Shown here: positions 12,142 to 25,500 of the stretch, one piece after another | Layout: every line of letters begins with the position of its first letter | Position numbering within the stretch: position 1 is the first letter of the stretch | Source: Sebastes aleutianus | Lineage: Eukaryota; Chordata; Actinopteri; Perciformes; Sebastidae | NCBI GenBank assembly: GCA_916700875.1 | Contig: CAKAKS010000034.1 | Location: forward strand, 10,815,195-10,879,194 | Reading direction: 5' to 3' | DNA: 64,000 nt | Notes under the pieces: generated by a model | Seen by the model: only the letters and a program-made list of their open reading frames with translations | What the model was told of the DNA's origin: nothing | Databases searched by the model: none | Program-made: the position numbers and the translations under genes

Positions 12142-15100
12142 TTCTATGCAGTTTAAAAGAGCATTCCTCAGGGTCTGACCTCCTCTGGCTCTCATTAGCG
12201 GCTTTAATACAGACAGACAAGCATGCAACAGTCCTCTCTCTCTCACACACACACACACATAGCGGCATGAATATAACCCCTGATACCTCTAACCTTTACC
12301 CCCAACCACCTCCGTGCCTCTACACGCCCAACAAGGACGGGCCTATGGTTCAGAAGAGAAGGTCTACAGTCGGGAGAAGCAGTGAGTGAAGGAAAGGGAG
12401 GAGTTTCCTGGACAAGCACACACATTTATTCTCACTCATGACTGATCACAGAGGGAAATGCGTACAGAGAACGACAAATAAGAAGGCAGGTTCTTTAAAG
12501 GACCCACGGTTGATTACCTACAGCGTCTTAAAGTTACTGACACCTGCTAAAATGAGAAACCTTCCGCTAACGTCTTGCATGCTTTTGAGGCGTATGTGTT
12601 GATACGCTGCCCTGTACCAGCAGCCAAATCACTCATCTGTCACACATCTAACTTTCTGCTTGCTTGAAACCAGCATCAATCTTGGCTTATGTCCAGTTTT
12701 CCCACTTTCACAAGATTATTTTAACATGACGGCATCATTTTACAAAGTTGAGTTTCACTTCGCTATGGGGTGCAATGTGGGTGCAGTATAATGCTAAAAA
12801 CACACCAAACAAAACAATACAAAACACGCCTCTGAGCATGTACAGATCCAGACACACAACCACCCACACATATATAAACACAGGCAGAACATTCTCGCTC
12901 CATAACAATCCTCCAGGTTTTCCCACCCATGCACACCTTTCCTGGAATTTCCAAGACGACGGGCGGACAAAAAAAAAAAGCACTCATCTCCTCTTCTCCT
13001 CTGACTCACCTGAGATCCGTATCATTTGATAGGGAGGCTTAAGTCATTGTTGTGGGATTAGAGGTCTTTGTATGATGGAAAAGTGACTTTCAGATGATGT
13101 GATAGGGCGAAGTGACCTGCACACGCCAAGAGATTTATGTGAATACCATTAATGAATTTGAGACCGCTCGACTCCCACGCACACATTTACTGTTAAAGGT
13201 CTGTTTACTTCAGTGGGATTTAAAGGGGAACTACGCCCATTTTCAAAATTCATACTTGTTATTCCTATGGTCTAAGACAGTCCAATAATATTAGTAAATA
13301 TGAACAACTCTCTCCCAAATCTAAAACTAGAGTGCTAAAACTCAAACTTGTGATATCATCAAGTATAAAGTGTGGAACTGCTCCATAGACAATGAATAGG
13401 GAGACATGTTATAGATGACACTGAGATCACCCAGTATATGGATAATTTTCTGTTTCACACTACAATAGAATAAAGCTCATTTGAGTATAAAAAAGAAAAT
13501 AAACATTCTGTGTGTCCACAAAATCAGCCTCCCATTTATTGTCTATGGAGCAGCTCCAGACTTTATACTCTATGACATCACAAGTTTGAGACTTACTTCT
13601 CTGGTTTCTGGCTTTGAGAGAGAGTAGCTCATCTTCACGCTTACTGACTGAACTTTACTAGGCCATAGAAATAACATATTGGAATTCTTAATTTAGATGG
13701 TGTTCCCCTTTAATTTTATCGTAGCACAGTGAATTCAACAGACAAACTTGCACACACACCTGCAGAGAGTTCTCCTCAGCTGTGTTTGTAAGTTGATAGC
13801 AAGTTATTTCTCGAGTCAGAGGCACGTGGTACAAAAACAGTCCACCCTACACATTATCACTGACAACATGTTACCTCATATATTCAAACACCACATCTGA
13901 ATTCCAATCAGTGGTGACCCTTTGCCCTAAACCTTGTATGCCAGGTTATTCTTGATAGCCAGAATATACTGTAATGTTAGCCGGACTATAGGACATGTAT
14001 TTTATCTAAGGCTGTCAATCGATTAAAATATCTAATTGTGATTAATCGCAAATTAATCCCACATTTTTTATCTGTTGAAAATGTACCTTAAAGGGAGATT
14101 TGTCAAGTATTTAATACTCTTATCAACATGGGAATGGGAAAATATGCTTGCTTTATGCAAATGTATGTATATATTTATTACTGTTAATCAGTTAACAACA
14201 CAAAACAATGACAAATATTGTCCAGAAACCCTCACAGGTACTGCATTTAGCATAAAACATATGCTCAAATCATTACATGGCAAACTGCAGCCCAACAGGC
14301 CACAACAGCTGTCAGTGTGTCAGTGTGCTGACTTGACTATGACTTGCCCCAAAGTGCATGTGATTATCATAAAGTGGACATGTCTGTAAAGGGGAGACTC
14401 GTGGGTACCCATAGAACCCATTTTCATTCACATATCTTCATGTCAAAGGTCAAAGGACCCCTTTGAAAATGGTCATGCCAGTTTTGCCTTGTCAAAATTT
14501 AGTGCAAATTCTGAGCATCATTTAACCTCCTTCCCGCTTCCCACTACAACCTCCCAACGATAGATCGCGTTAAAGAAATTAGTGGCATTAAAACAAACTT
14601 GCATTAACGCGTTATTATCACGTTAACTTTGACGGCCTTATTTTGATCTAATCTAGTCCAAAACAACACGACATCCTGCTACTGATCTGCTCTGTATGCA
14701 GAGAGAAATGCAGATTGAGTTACAGCGAAGCAACAACTGGAAGAGAATTCTAAAAGCAGAGTGTTAAATTTGACCTGCAGCTGTGCGTGCTCGGCTTTTA
14801 AAAGCTACTATGATCATATGAGACACCAACCAACCGGCCCGTGCGTTACAGTTTTAAACATCTCGCTGTGGGCCTTGTCTGAAGCACATACTCAAAAGTG
14901 AAAGCGCAGTGGCCTTCAAAAAAAAAAAAAAAAAAAGCAGCAGTCTAAGACCCTGCATGCCAAGCATGGGGGGCTATTTAGATGTCAAGAGGTGTGTGTG
15001 ATGGTAATGGGGCAGATGAGAGAGGAGGGCTGAAGCAGGCCCCTTCGCTTTGAGGATTCTCCATCGCCGCCAAGACCTGTCCAACTCCACCACTCCCACC

Positions 15101-16467
15101 CCGCCCTAAAACCAAGGAACAGACGACATCAAAGAGGTCGGACTTTTGTGCACACATGCCTGTATATGCACTTGTATTTGTCTGTTATACTTGGATTCAA
15201 GAGGCAACCAGATAGCGGCTCTCTAACAGCTCTCTATGATGGTGAATAGACTGCAGAATTCACAATAAATACGGTTCGAAGATCTCCAGAAGATGCTTGC
15301 TTTTCAGATAATGACGCCAACAAAAAAAAAATCAACCTTTATTTGGCAGGTGGTTGGTGTTGAATTGAAACCTTAGTCTAAGGATTAAACAGAAATAAAA
15401 GATGTAATGAGAATGTTTGCAGGGAAAATAGAAAACAAATAGCGTACAAGCAGTTCCTGTAAAGTCTTTCTAACACTATGCACGGTTCACCTGGGCAGGT
15501 GCAGCCGCTGATGTCACACCTCAGGCAGCGGCGAGGTTGCCAGGACGGTGCGGTTTAGGAGATTACTATAACCTGCCTTGTTGGCACATTCAAACACACA
15601 TTTAAAGAGACATAAAATCAAAATAGGTACAAAACAAACTTGTGCATAATGCGACTGCCAAGCCCGAGATTATTAAGACATGCAGAGCAACACACACACG
15701 CACACACACATACACACACATACTCACGTGCGAGGCACAACACCGCCTCGCACGGGAGGGCGAAAAGAGGGGCGTTTTAAAATAATCAACTGTGTGTGTC
15801 TGAGCTGTCACTCAAAGACACCCTCACTTCCTGCTCCTGGTGACATGGGAGCCACATCAAAGACGGGGCTGACAGGGGAAATCCCACTACGGCTCCGCTG
15901 GGCTGTCTGGAACAGCCTGAGGAGGTGTTGGTGGGTGGTTGGAGTGTGTATACGCATGCGTGTGTGTGTATAAGAGATAGAAAAACATGCTGCATAATGA
16001 GCAGGAACAACAAGGCGTAAGTGTACAGTTCATGTGAACACACACAACATGAGATTTGGCAGTAAACACAACTTCTCCTCTGCTCTAATCTGGCCTTTGT
16101 GCAACTGTAACAGTAGAGTCCGTCTTCCATCAATGCTGGGGGAACTCGGCTACTGTATTTAATCCAGAGTCTGAAACCAGATATCAGGCCAGCCCTGTCT
16201 CACCTAGCTGTCGCACATTCCTGGTCCACCTGCACGCGGAGGACCGGCTGAGGTTGCTTCAAAGCAGCCCTCAATGCTCATATAGTATACAATAACACAC
16301 ACACAGACGCACACAATGCCATTCTTACATGCGTCTCTGATTACATGGTGACTGACGCCAGTGTCAGCCTCTCGACCTCGTCCTGTCACCTCTGAGCATT
16401 GTTTGAACTGTGAATCACTGCGAATGATATTTCGCCTTCTTTCACAACTTTATTCAGCCTGTTTCAA

Positions 16468-16510
<43 letters not shown>

Positions 16511-19500
16511 AGTTAACTTACACCTGCTCAGGCTACTTATCTACAAGCGCAAACATCAGTGTACATTTCCCTCTATATACATTAACGAAACAAAGGCAGC
16601 GCAGGTTAAAGAGGAGTAAATGAGCTGCCCAGCGAAGAGGCCGGGGCCACCACCACCACCACAACAGTAGCTACTATGAGTTCTACTAATACTTGTCATG
16701 GATCCAAGCTTAGAGTCATTAACATTCCCCTAAACAAGAGCGAGGGTACATCTGGATATCCCATGCACTCACACACACACATACATACTTGGAGGGAACT
16801 CAATACTGTCCCTTTTCTACGGGCCAAACTCTTTGGATGACATCTGATCTACATTCCACCCCAATTCCCCTGGCAATATGGGAGTGCATGTTTGTGTGCG
16901 TCTAGCTGAGCTTGAGTGGTGGGTTTATATATCTCAGCATGCTTTCATAATAATAAGAATATGGAGAAATGCTAAATGGTGATATGTTTCTTCAAATTAA
17001 ATTATCACCATAAAAATAATAATCACCACCACTTTTCTCTCTGTTTTTTTTTCCACTCTGCTCTACTATTCCTACAGTTATACCTTAAATAAATGGGAAA
17101 TGGGGGGAAGGGGGGTGAAAGGAGAGAAAAGACAAAAGGGAAAACAAAAAAAATGAAATCAATGAGTAAATAAATACATTAAAAGAAACTGTCTCGCCTC
17201 ACAAACAGGCTCCCTCCCACTGGGTCTGGGGGCTGGTCAGGATGGAGGAGCCGGCTATGGGGCATGCCCACCAACAGACAGCTTCCTCCCCAGTGACCTG
17301 GATGCTGCTAAAGAAGGCATGACCCAGACCCTCACAGGAGGGGAAAATAAAATAAAATAAAAAAATATTATTTACATATTAATTAATTTTTATTATGAAT
17401 TAACGTATTAATTAATCAATTATATAATTTATTGTATAATTTATTAATTAATTTATTAAATACAAAATAAAATACAAAATAAATAAATTAAAAAATAAGA
17501 TAAAAAGGAAAAAAAATTGCCAAAATGTCGTTTATTTCCTCCCTTACTCCCTCCCCCACATTTTTTTTTTTACTTTATTTTTATTTATTTATTCATTTAT
17601 TATTATTTTTTTCTCTCTCTCTTTCTCTCTCTTGCCCCATTACCAACACCACTAATTTCTCCTCTGCACTCACACCTGCACGCACGCTCACACACGCACA
17701 CACTAACAGTGGATACCACATAATTATACAGACGTACATCTTCTCACCCACACACACACTCACACCCCAAATCAAAGGACCAAACCCAGATTATTACTGC
17801 TGTTACCATCATGTTACCCAATGTACTGTCTGTTTTTTGTCTTGTCTTGCCTTACCTGTTATGTTCGCTTCGCACTAAATAAAAAAATGTATTAAAAAAA
17901 TAAAGTTGAATTATGTAATGGGTGATCGCAGTGGAAACATCGAGGATGGGTGTGGCAGGTGTTTGCTCAAGAGCCTCCAGGGCAAAGAAGCGGTGGAGGA
18001 AATTATAAAATCTACCAAACCACAACAGCATCTCAAGGCAATATCACCCAAGTCAAAGAAAATTAACAGAGAGATTTAACAGGAGTTATGAGCCTAGCAG
18101 CGGTTGTGGTTCAGAGGTGCTCGAGTCCTGACGTGTAAAATGCATTAATAAAAAAATGTTTCCCTTCTGCGGGATGCATAATGACACCTGGTGTGTTTCG
18201 CTTTGCTCAGTCAAATCTTGGCAAAAAGAAACAAATCAAAGCCCAGAGTGACCTGCAGTTCCACTTTCCCAGATCATTAATATGTATAAGAACATTAGCA
18301 GGACAAGGAGACTCATTTTAACATCATGCAAACGCACGCAGACTCGATTTGCATTCCCAGCTTGTGCCTTCATGTAAGAGATCTAATTCCACTCCTGACC
18401 TCACACTGACACCCAAGACTGATGCCATGAATAGAGCGAATGATGATAATGTCAAACAGTATTGATGTCTATATGATTATCAGCCCTAGCCCATCCTCTC
18501 AAGAGAAAGTCACTACAAAACAGCACCCTGCAATGTCATCCTATTGGGGCAAGCTGGCATCTTCATTTACGTACACTAAAAGTGCTTGTTTCTGCCATGC
18601 CGGTTACAGCGCTCTTTCTCAATACTGGACCAGTTCCAAAATTGTTGTCCCCATATGTCACTTTGACACAAAAACATGGGAAAATAGGGTCCAGGTTGAA
18701 AAATACTGAAGTTACCCTTCAAGATATGTTTGATAAATCTCCACTCTTGCTCCCCCCCCCCCTGTGTGAGAGTGAGAAGGTGCCTCACCTACTGACGGGG
18801 CCCTCCTGTGGTGCAGGGGACACTCCAGGGTGCCCTGTTGAGTTCGGCCAAACATGGCGGAGTAAACGGCGATCTGCATCCCCCGTTTGCAGCTCAGCCT
18901 CATCCTCTCCTCCTCGCAGACCACCTTACTCTTATACTCGTCTGGAGATAAGAGGGAGAGAGAGAGGATACAGATGTGTTACAAATAATAAAAAAGACCA
19001 GTTTCTTCCCAAAGGTTTTGTATTCAATTTAAACAAATCCTAACTCATGTTTAAACTAATGACATAGGGTGTGATTTGAGGCTCATAGATCTGGATAGAA
19101 TAGATAAATAAAGTGATTCTGAATTTATGAAAGTTCCATTTATGGATAAAATATTAGCTTTCCATGTGATTTGATATTTAAAACACTATAATAAACACAA
19201 TATTTGAGCAGTTAAAGGGATGTGTGGAGTGTTTTGAAGTTGGAGAAACAGACAGGAGCACCGGCATCGGAGCAAAGCAATACAGTACTGTGGACGGGGA
19301 CGGCAGAAAAATTTATTTTAGCCACCTAAAAGAAAGGCTCACCTCAAAATATTGATATCTGTTTAAGTGTACACTGTATTTAGAATATTTTCCGACAGCT
19401 AACTGAACTGAAAGTGAAACGTATATAGACACTTAAACACTTACACTTAAACGAATATCAATTTTTTTAGGTGAGCCTTTCTTTTAGGTGGCTAAACTAC

Positions 19501-22500
19501 GTTTTTCTGCCGTCCCCGTCCACAGCACTGTATAGCTTTTCTCCGTTGTCGCCCCTCCTTTCTGCTTCTCAATGCTGGGGGCGTGCCGACCGTCATCTAC
19601 TGTAAGTAATACACCTATTATGGATAAGTACCTCATACAACAGCACTTCAAAACACTCAAACTATCCCTTTAACTTCATGTCTTGCCTTGTCGACAAGAC
19701 ATTACGTTATCCGTTGGTTCTCTTTTAATAAGCACAGAAGACAGAGGACTGACAAAAGGCTTCATTCAGGCAGAAACAGAGGTAGAGGTAGCTGCTCAGT
19801 GGACATGTAGAGCCACGCAGAGGCATTCCTCACACACATCCAGCCACAGTGACCTGTGACAGCCAGAGCAGCTCCACTGGCCAGCAAATAAAAACACAAC
19901 AGCAAGAGTCCATGTGGGGAGTGGAACAGGAATGCAGAAAAAAGAGAGCGGAGAAAAGAGGGCAGGATCTTGTTTGTTATATCTCCTGGTGACGGATTCA
20001 CTCTTGTTCGCCCTCCCTTTCTCCTTCACTTCCTCCATCCTCCATCCACCTCTCCTTTCAGAGGCAGTGACACCTGCCCGTTGCACCTCACTAACACCCC
20101 ATGCGGCCTTTCTCTCTTCCCCTGAGAAGTCATTGGTTAAGTGACAGTGAACAAAGAGCTGTTGATTGGCCCCGGGGTCCGGTGGAGAAAGGAGAATCGG
20201 GGAGGGCAGGGGGGATCAGTGGATTAATGCCCACTTCTGGTCACTCTGGTGTGAACTGCTGCACAGCTCAGTGCGGCTCGGCTCAGCACAGCACTGAGCC
20301 GTGAATGGAGACCAGAATCTGGGTGGGATTACCGCTCTGTTGTGGCTCCCCTCTGGAGTGATACTCTTAGCTTCCTGGCTCACAGGGAGAGGGAAGGAGA
20401 GGGATAAAGGGAGAGGCACGCAGAGACGTTTTTTTCTTTTAAATGAAGTAGGGAAGATGGCAGCAGCAGGAAAGACTCACAGATACTGTGACGCTTATAA
20501 TTCAATGTAGAATTTATAGTAAAGGTAGATGTTTGGAGAAATCGGTCTAATGAGAAGTAAACTGAATTACCAATTTTAATAGATATGGATTGCAAAACTC
20601 TAATATTTTTCTTATTATCAACAAATACCAAAGGCAATGAATGAAGCATTTCCTGCCCGTTAAAACCTGATACATCTTATTCCTCCATTGTTGTCCTATA
20701 AAAACACATCACATTGTTGCGCTGGGTGATATGTTCCTTCATTACGACAAACATGGGCACTGCAGTTTTTGAGTCAATCCCACCTACACCATCCTGGTGC
20801 CGTAAATACTCATTAGCGCACCCAATGTGTATTAATCCACGGCTGAAAATAGTCCCCAATAAATACACTATTTACTCCAGTTTGAGTGACAATTGCTAAA
20901 AACTAGTGTCCAGCTGTTGCTGCAGAAATCACTTTTTAAGCCTTTTTGAAAGTATATATTCATATATTTGTTACCCATTTTTAAAGATTTACATCTTCAG
21001 TATGAACCAATAGGTTTAGAGCTGAGTGTCACAGACAGGGAAGGAAAGTCAAATTGTATTAAGAGACAAACAGCTGGTTTTGGTCTTTTCATGGGAGTTG
21101 TGGGCAATAAGAAAAAACATTGAATTATGCCAACCAATGATTATTTTCATTGTTGATTAATCTATCGATTATTTTCTTGATTGATCGATTAGTTGTTTGG
21201 TCTATAGAATGGTGAAAAATGTTGATCAGTGTTTCCCAAAGCCCAATATGACGTCCTCAAATGTCTTGTTTTGTCCACCACTCAAAGATATCCAGTTTAC
21301 TGTCATAGAGGAGTAAAGAAACCAGAAAATATTCACATTTAAGAAGCTGGAATCAGATAATTATGACTTTTCATCTAAGAAATTACTTAAACCGATTGAT
21401 TGATTATCAAAATAGCTGGCAATTAATTTAATAGTTTTTCAGTAATTTCAGTGGAAGTCAACCATTCACATGATGGTCACTGGATTGAAAGGAGGATGTA
21501 CACTACAAAGCAACACTTCTCCTAGCTCTAATGATAATCTGATACGTTATAAACTGCTATGGGGCAGACTTGATCATTTAGAGAAAGCTCTCTGAAACAC
21601 AATTAAAGCAGAATGTGGACAAGGATTTCATCATGAAGTGACTCCACCTCTGGTGTAATTCAGATTGAATGTGAAGGTGTGTTAGAAAAGAGAGAAACAG
21701 TCCCAGCACAGAGAGAGAGAGAGAGAGAGAAATGTGTGTCACTGTGAAGATAGGAGGCGGTGAGGGACTTACTAGGTCTGCATTTGTACCAGACAATGAG
21801 GTATTTACTGCTGCCAGGACACTGGTCTGTCCCAAACACGCGGCTGTTGACAAGGACTTGACAGCTCCTTCTGTCCTGGCACTCGTCCAGCATTTTCTAA
21901 AGAAGCAAAGAGTGACGGAGACCAAAAGAGAGGTTTAGAGGGAGAACAATAAGCCGACGATGGTGAGACCAACAGCGGGCAAACCTAAAACCACTTCAAA
22001 CAGGCTGCTTATGGCCATGGGAATATGGAGGAGAGGAGCAGGTAAAGAGAAAGCTCCACTCCACTCATTTCCTGGCATCCCTCTGCTTCTCTGGTTTCAT
22101 CATCTTTAGCCGGCTGTGACCCAGGTGAGCACATTCCAGCACAATACCTTCTCCCATCCTGAAATCCCACTCGCTGGAGGAATGACTCAATGGATTCTGC
22201 TCAGAGCTTTCCCCCGAATTTAACATAAAGGGAGAAGCATTTACTACAATAGATCATGGAATGCAAAGAAGGGATTTCCCACCGATACACACCAAATTAC
22301 ATATACAGGTCTGTTTTATGAGATTTTTTGACAGTAATAAAAGTATGGAATAAAGCCAGCCTAATATTTTAAATTAAAAATGTGTCATTAAATGCTTGTA
22401 GTATGATGGAAAAGGCTACACAATCAAAATCTATTAGAAAAGTACCACAAGGCTGAATGCTGCTGCCAGGTTTTCAATGTGAGGATTACTTGGATTAGTG

Positions 22501-25500
22501 AATTAGTCAATAAACTAATTACTTGATTGCCAGATAATCAACCTGCAACTAAGGCTGGGCAATTCGGAGATAATTAAATATCATGATATTTTTACCAAAT
22601 ACATCAATATCGATATTGTGATGTGCCATATTACGATATCTAAAATCTAAGACAGTATCTATTCTCATATCACGATATCGATATATTGCCCAGCCCTACC
22701 TGCAACCGTTTTTATAATCAATTGATCATTAAAGCCATCTATCAAGCAAAAATGCCAAAAATTTGCTAGTTACAGCTTCTCAAGTGTAAGGATTTGCTGT
22801 TTTTCTCTGTTTTATATCATTGTTAATCAAATATCTTTGGTTTTTGAACTTCTGAAAATGTCATCTTTTCCTCTGGGAACTGGTAATGGTAACTTTTTAT
22901 GTTATTTATCCATTTAAACATCCACTGCTCCTATTATAGATTATCATTTTATAATTATTTTATTATTATTAGTATCATTTTTCAATAAATAAACACGTAC
23001 TCTACATGAAATGACCACAAGGTAAAGCCTATTTTTGTATATTCCTGTGTGAATTAAATACATGAATAGTTAAAAACTCATTTTATGAAGAACTTCAGTG
23101 CAAAAAATGAACAAAGCAGTTTCAAAATTGCTTATTCCCATAAACAGAATTCTTGACGATTCAGATATTCTGAGAAATTTGAGTTAGTATGTGCTTGTTG
23201 TTATCAATTTAGACGTCGTTATTGTGTATCACGATATCTTGATATATGATTTCATCACGATACGATTCCATTGAAAGACGATAAATTATCATATTGAATT
23301 ATCGCCCAGCCCTACGACATGTGCACCTCTTTTTCCACATACTCCTGTACTTAACAGTCTATTCTTTACCTTTACTTGTTCAGCTTTGTTGTCCTTGTTC
23401 CTAGCTGTTATGTCTATTCCTGTCTAAGTACATTGAGAGCAATGCAAACAACCAGAGACAAATTCCTTGTATGTGCACACATACCTGGCCGATAAAGGCT
23501 GATTCTGATTATTTATGGACATTTCATACTGTAGATTAAACAATTAATCATTAGATTAACAGATAATGTAAATAACCATTAGATTGGGATACCCTTGAAG
23601 TAAGCGTTTTATATGGAGACATGCCAACACACCAGGGGTCATGAACAGGTCGGAGGATGAGATGCTTCAGGGTTTTACTAATGTGGGTGGCGCAGCAGTC
23701 AGTCATTCTCTCACTTCAGGACAATGCACTCTCTGTGTCTGTGCATTCATGGCTGTCCTGTCTATTATGGAAACGGAGGGTGTTCGACGCTAGAAGGCAT
23801 GGGGGAATAAGAATAAACCAAACAACCTCGATGAATGCTGAACGGGATGTGTTTGTGTGTGTTTGTATTGGTGCTGCAAAGCGAGGGTTCTAGTCCAGCC
23901 GCATCACAATTTAGGAGAGGATGCTGAGGCAAAGACCCCATGAAATCGCTTTGTGTCATTGGAACAAGCATGCTTCCTCTTTAGAGAGTGTAATTTGCCG
24001 GAAAACGTCCTCACAAAGCATTACATAATCAGTGTGCTCCTCCAAAATATAACCCTTGGCCAATCTGACCATTTTACAGGACGCTTTCTCCCAGGACAAG
24101 ATCCAAGTCTGTGACACATGGGAGACACTGGGGACAGATTTATCAGATCTCTACAGATTTAATTTAGGCTGCCAGTTATTAAAAAATGAAGATAAGAAAC
24201 CAAAATTAGGACAAAACACCATCAGGATTGTGTGAGCTCAGTTATTTACCTGTAGTGCGGTGGACACAGAACAATACCGGTCATCCTCCCGAGCGTTATA
24301 AGAACTGAGGAGGGCCTGGTAGGTCTGAGGGCACCGTTGGGGGTCAGAGGCGCCTCTCTTTCCGTAGAAAGCTGATTGGACGGTGATGGTGGTGCGGGGC
24401 GGGCAGCGAACAGACAGGAAGTCTCCGTCACAGGCCTGCTCGGTGTAGTTCCTCAACACTTTGGACAGGTAACCTATGAGACAGCAAAATGACAAATCAG
24501 CCAATACCTCAGACACTGAATGCACAACAAAAATTGACAATATCTTGATATTGCAGCCCTATAGCATAATGTGCATTATATGTGCATCCATTAGGCTGTG
24601 TAATTTGATTTCACAGCCACTAATGGGGAGGAAAATGCTTACTAAGCAGATTAAAGCTAGTTTATTTTCACATTGCTCGAGCTAAATCACCACTTAATCC
24701 CTCATTTCATTCTACCGTCATATGCAGAGAGGGTTGGCAGCGTTGCTACAGTCTCCTATGATCTTTTTTGTTCAATAACGGCGCGTTTCCAGGGACATTT
24801 GGTAGCTCTACATATCAGCAAGCCCCGACAGATCACTGCTTACATCTAAAAGAAGCCTCCAGGCCTAAAATACCACAATAACACAGAGAGGGTAAAGCTT
24901 TAGCTTATTTAGCTGTTAGCGTCGGCCCTCCGGTCATGGCTGTAGAACATACAGTACTCTGTTTGATATTAAAAATACCAGTCATGGATGTTCTTTAAAG
25001 CCTGACATTATTGCACTTTTTCCTACAGTGCGTACAAACCTACTTACTGGGCTTTTCCCATAGATTTGCAACAGAGTTCTGCAAAATGCTTCCAGACTGT
25101 GTGACTCTCAGCTTTTTTTATCTATATACCAAAGAACAACTTGCGAGCCGTGTGGTTCTGGCAGTGTGATGAACTGTTCAGACCTTAAGCTTTATGAAAA
25201 ACAGGTTCTATTGTGTTTATCTATAGCCTGAGAGACGTAGGCGACGACTGGTAGAGAGTGGATTCGAGGCAAAATCAGCGTTGGCAGATCCGATTGACAA
25301 TTTACAGCCCAATCAACTTAAAACCCACCAATTCAATAAAATCAGCCCAAATCATAACCATGCCAGAAGCCCGTATAAAACCGTAAAACCATTACATATG
25401 CAATAGACAGCACATCATAAGCAAACAAAGCTTCATGTCTGCATCAAATAACCAAAGATTAAATGTTAGATAAACAGGCTATTGCAACCCAAAGAAGCAG

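Larger units (their letters stand above)
7395..18788. other. eva1 intron 4
   Basis: This 11.4-kb intron interrupts the second lectin domain. It contains a pair of degenerate repeats (7630-8135), nested hAT-like elements (9246-9948), dispersed repeats near 11160-11690, a palindromic element (13220-13713), a hAT-like element (14007-14640), several (CA)n runs and AT-rich sequence around 17340-17640 and 17860-17900. No nested gene is supported. Confidence 0.8.
18942..21772. other. eva1 intron 3
   Basis: This 2.8-kb intron separates the two lectin domains. It contains a palindromic TTAAAGGG element (19212-19673), a dispersed repeat shared with 57340-58550 (20565-20935) and a hAT-like element (21130-21445). 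The rest is unremarkable. Confidence 0.8.
21897..24249. other. eva1 intron 2
   Basis: This 2.35-kb intron splits the first lectin domain. It contains a 149-bp MITE with a perfect 8-bp target duplication (22550-22698) and a one-ended relative (about 23215-23315). No other gene is visible. Confidence 0.8.

Noticed and set aside
18582..19043. 153-codon plus-strand frame
   Set aside because: It overlaps eva1 exon 4 in antisense; the minus strand carries the conserved lectin sequence with correct splice sites.
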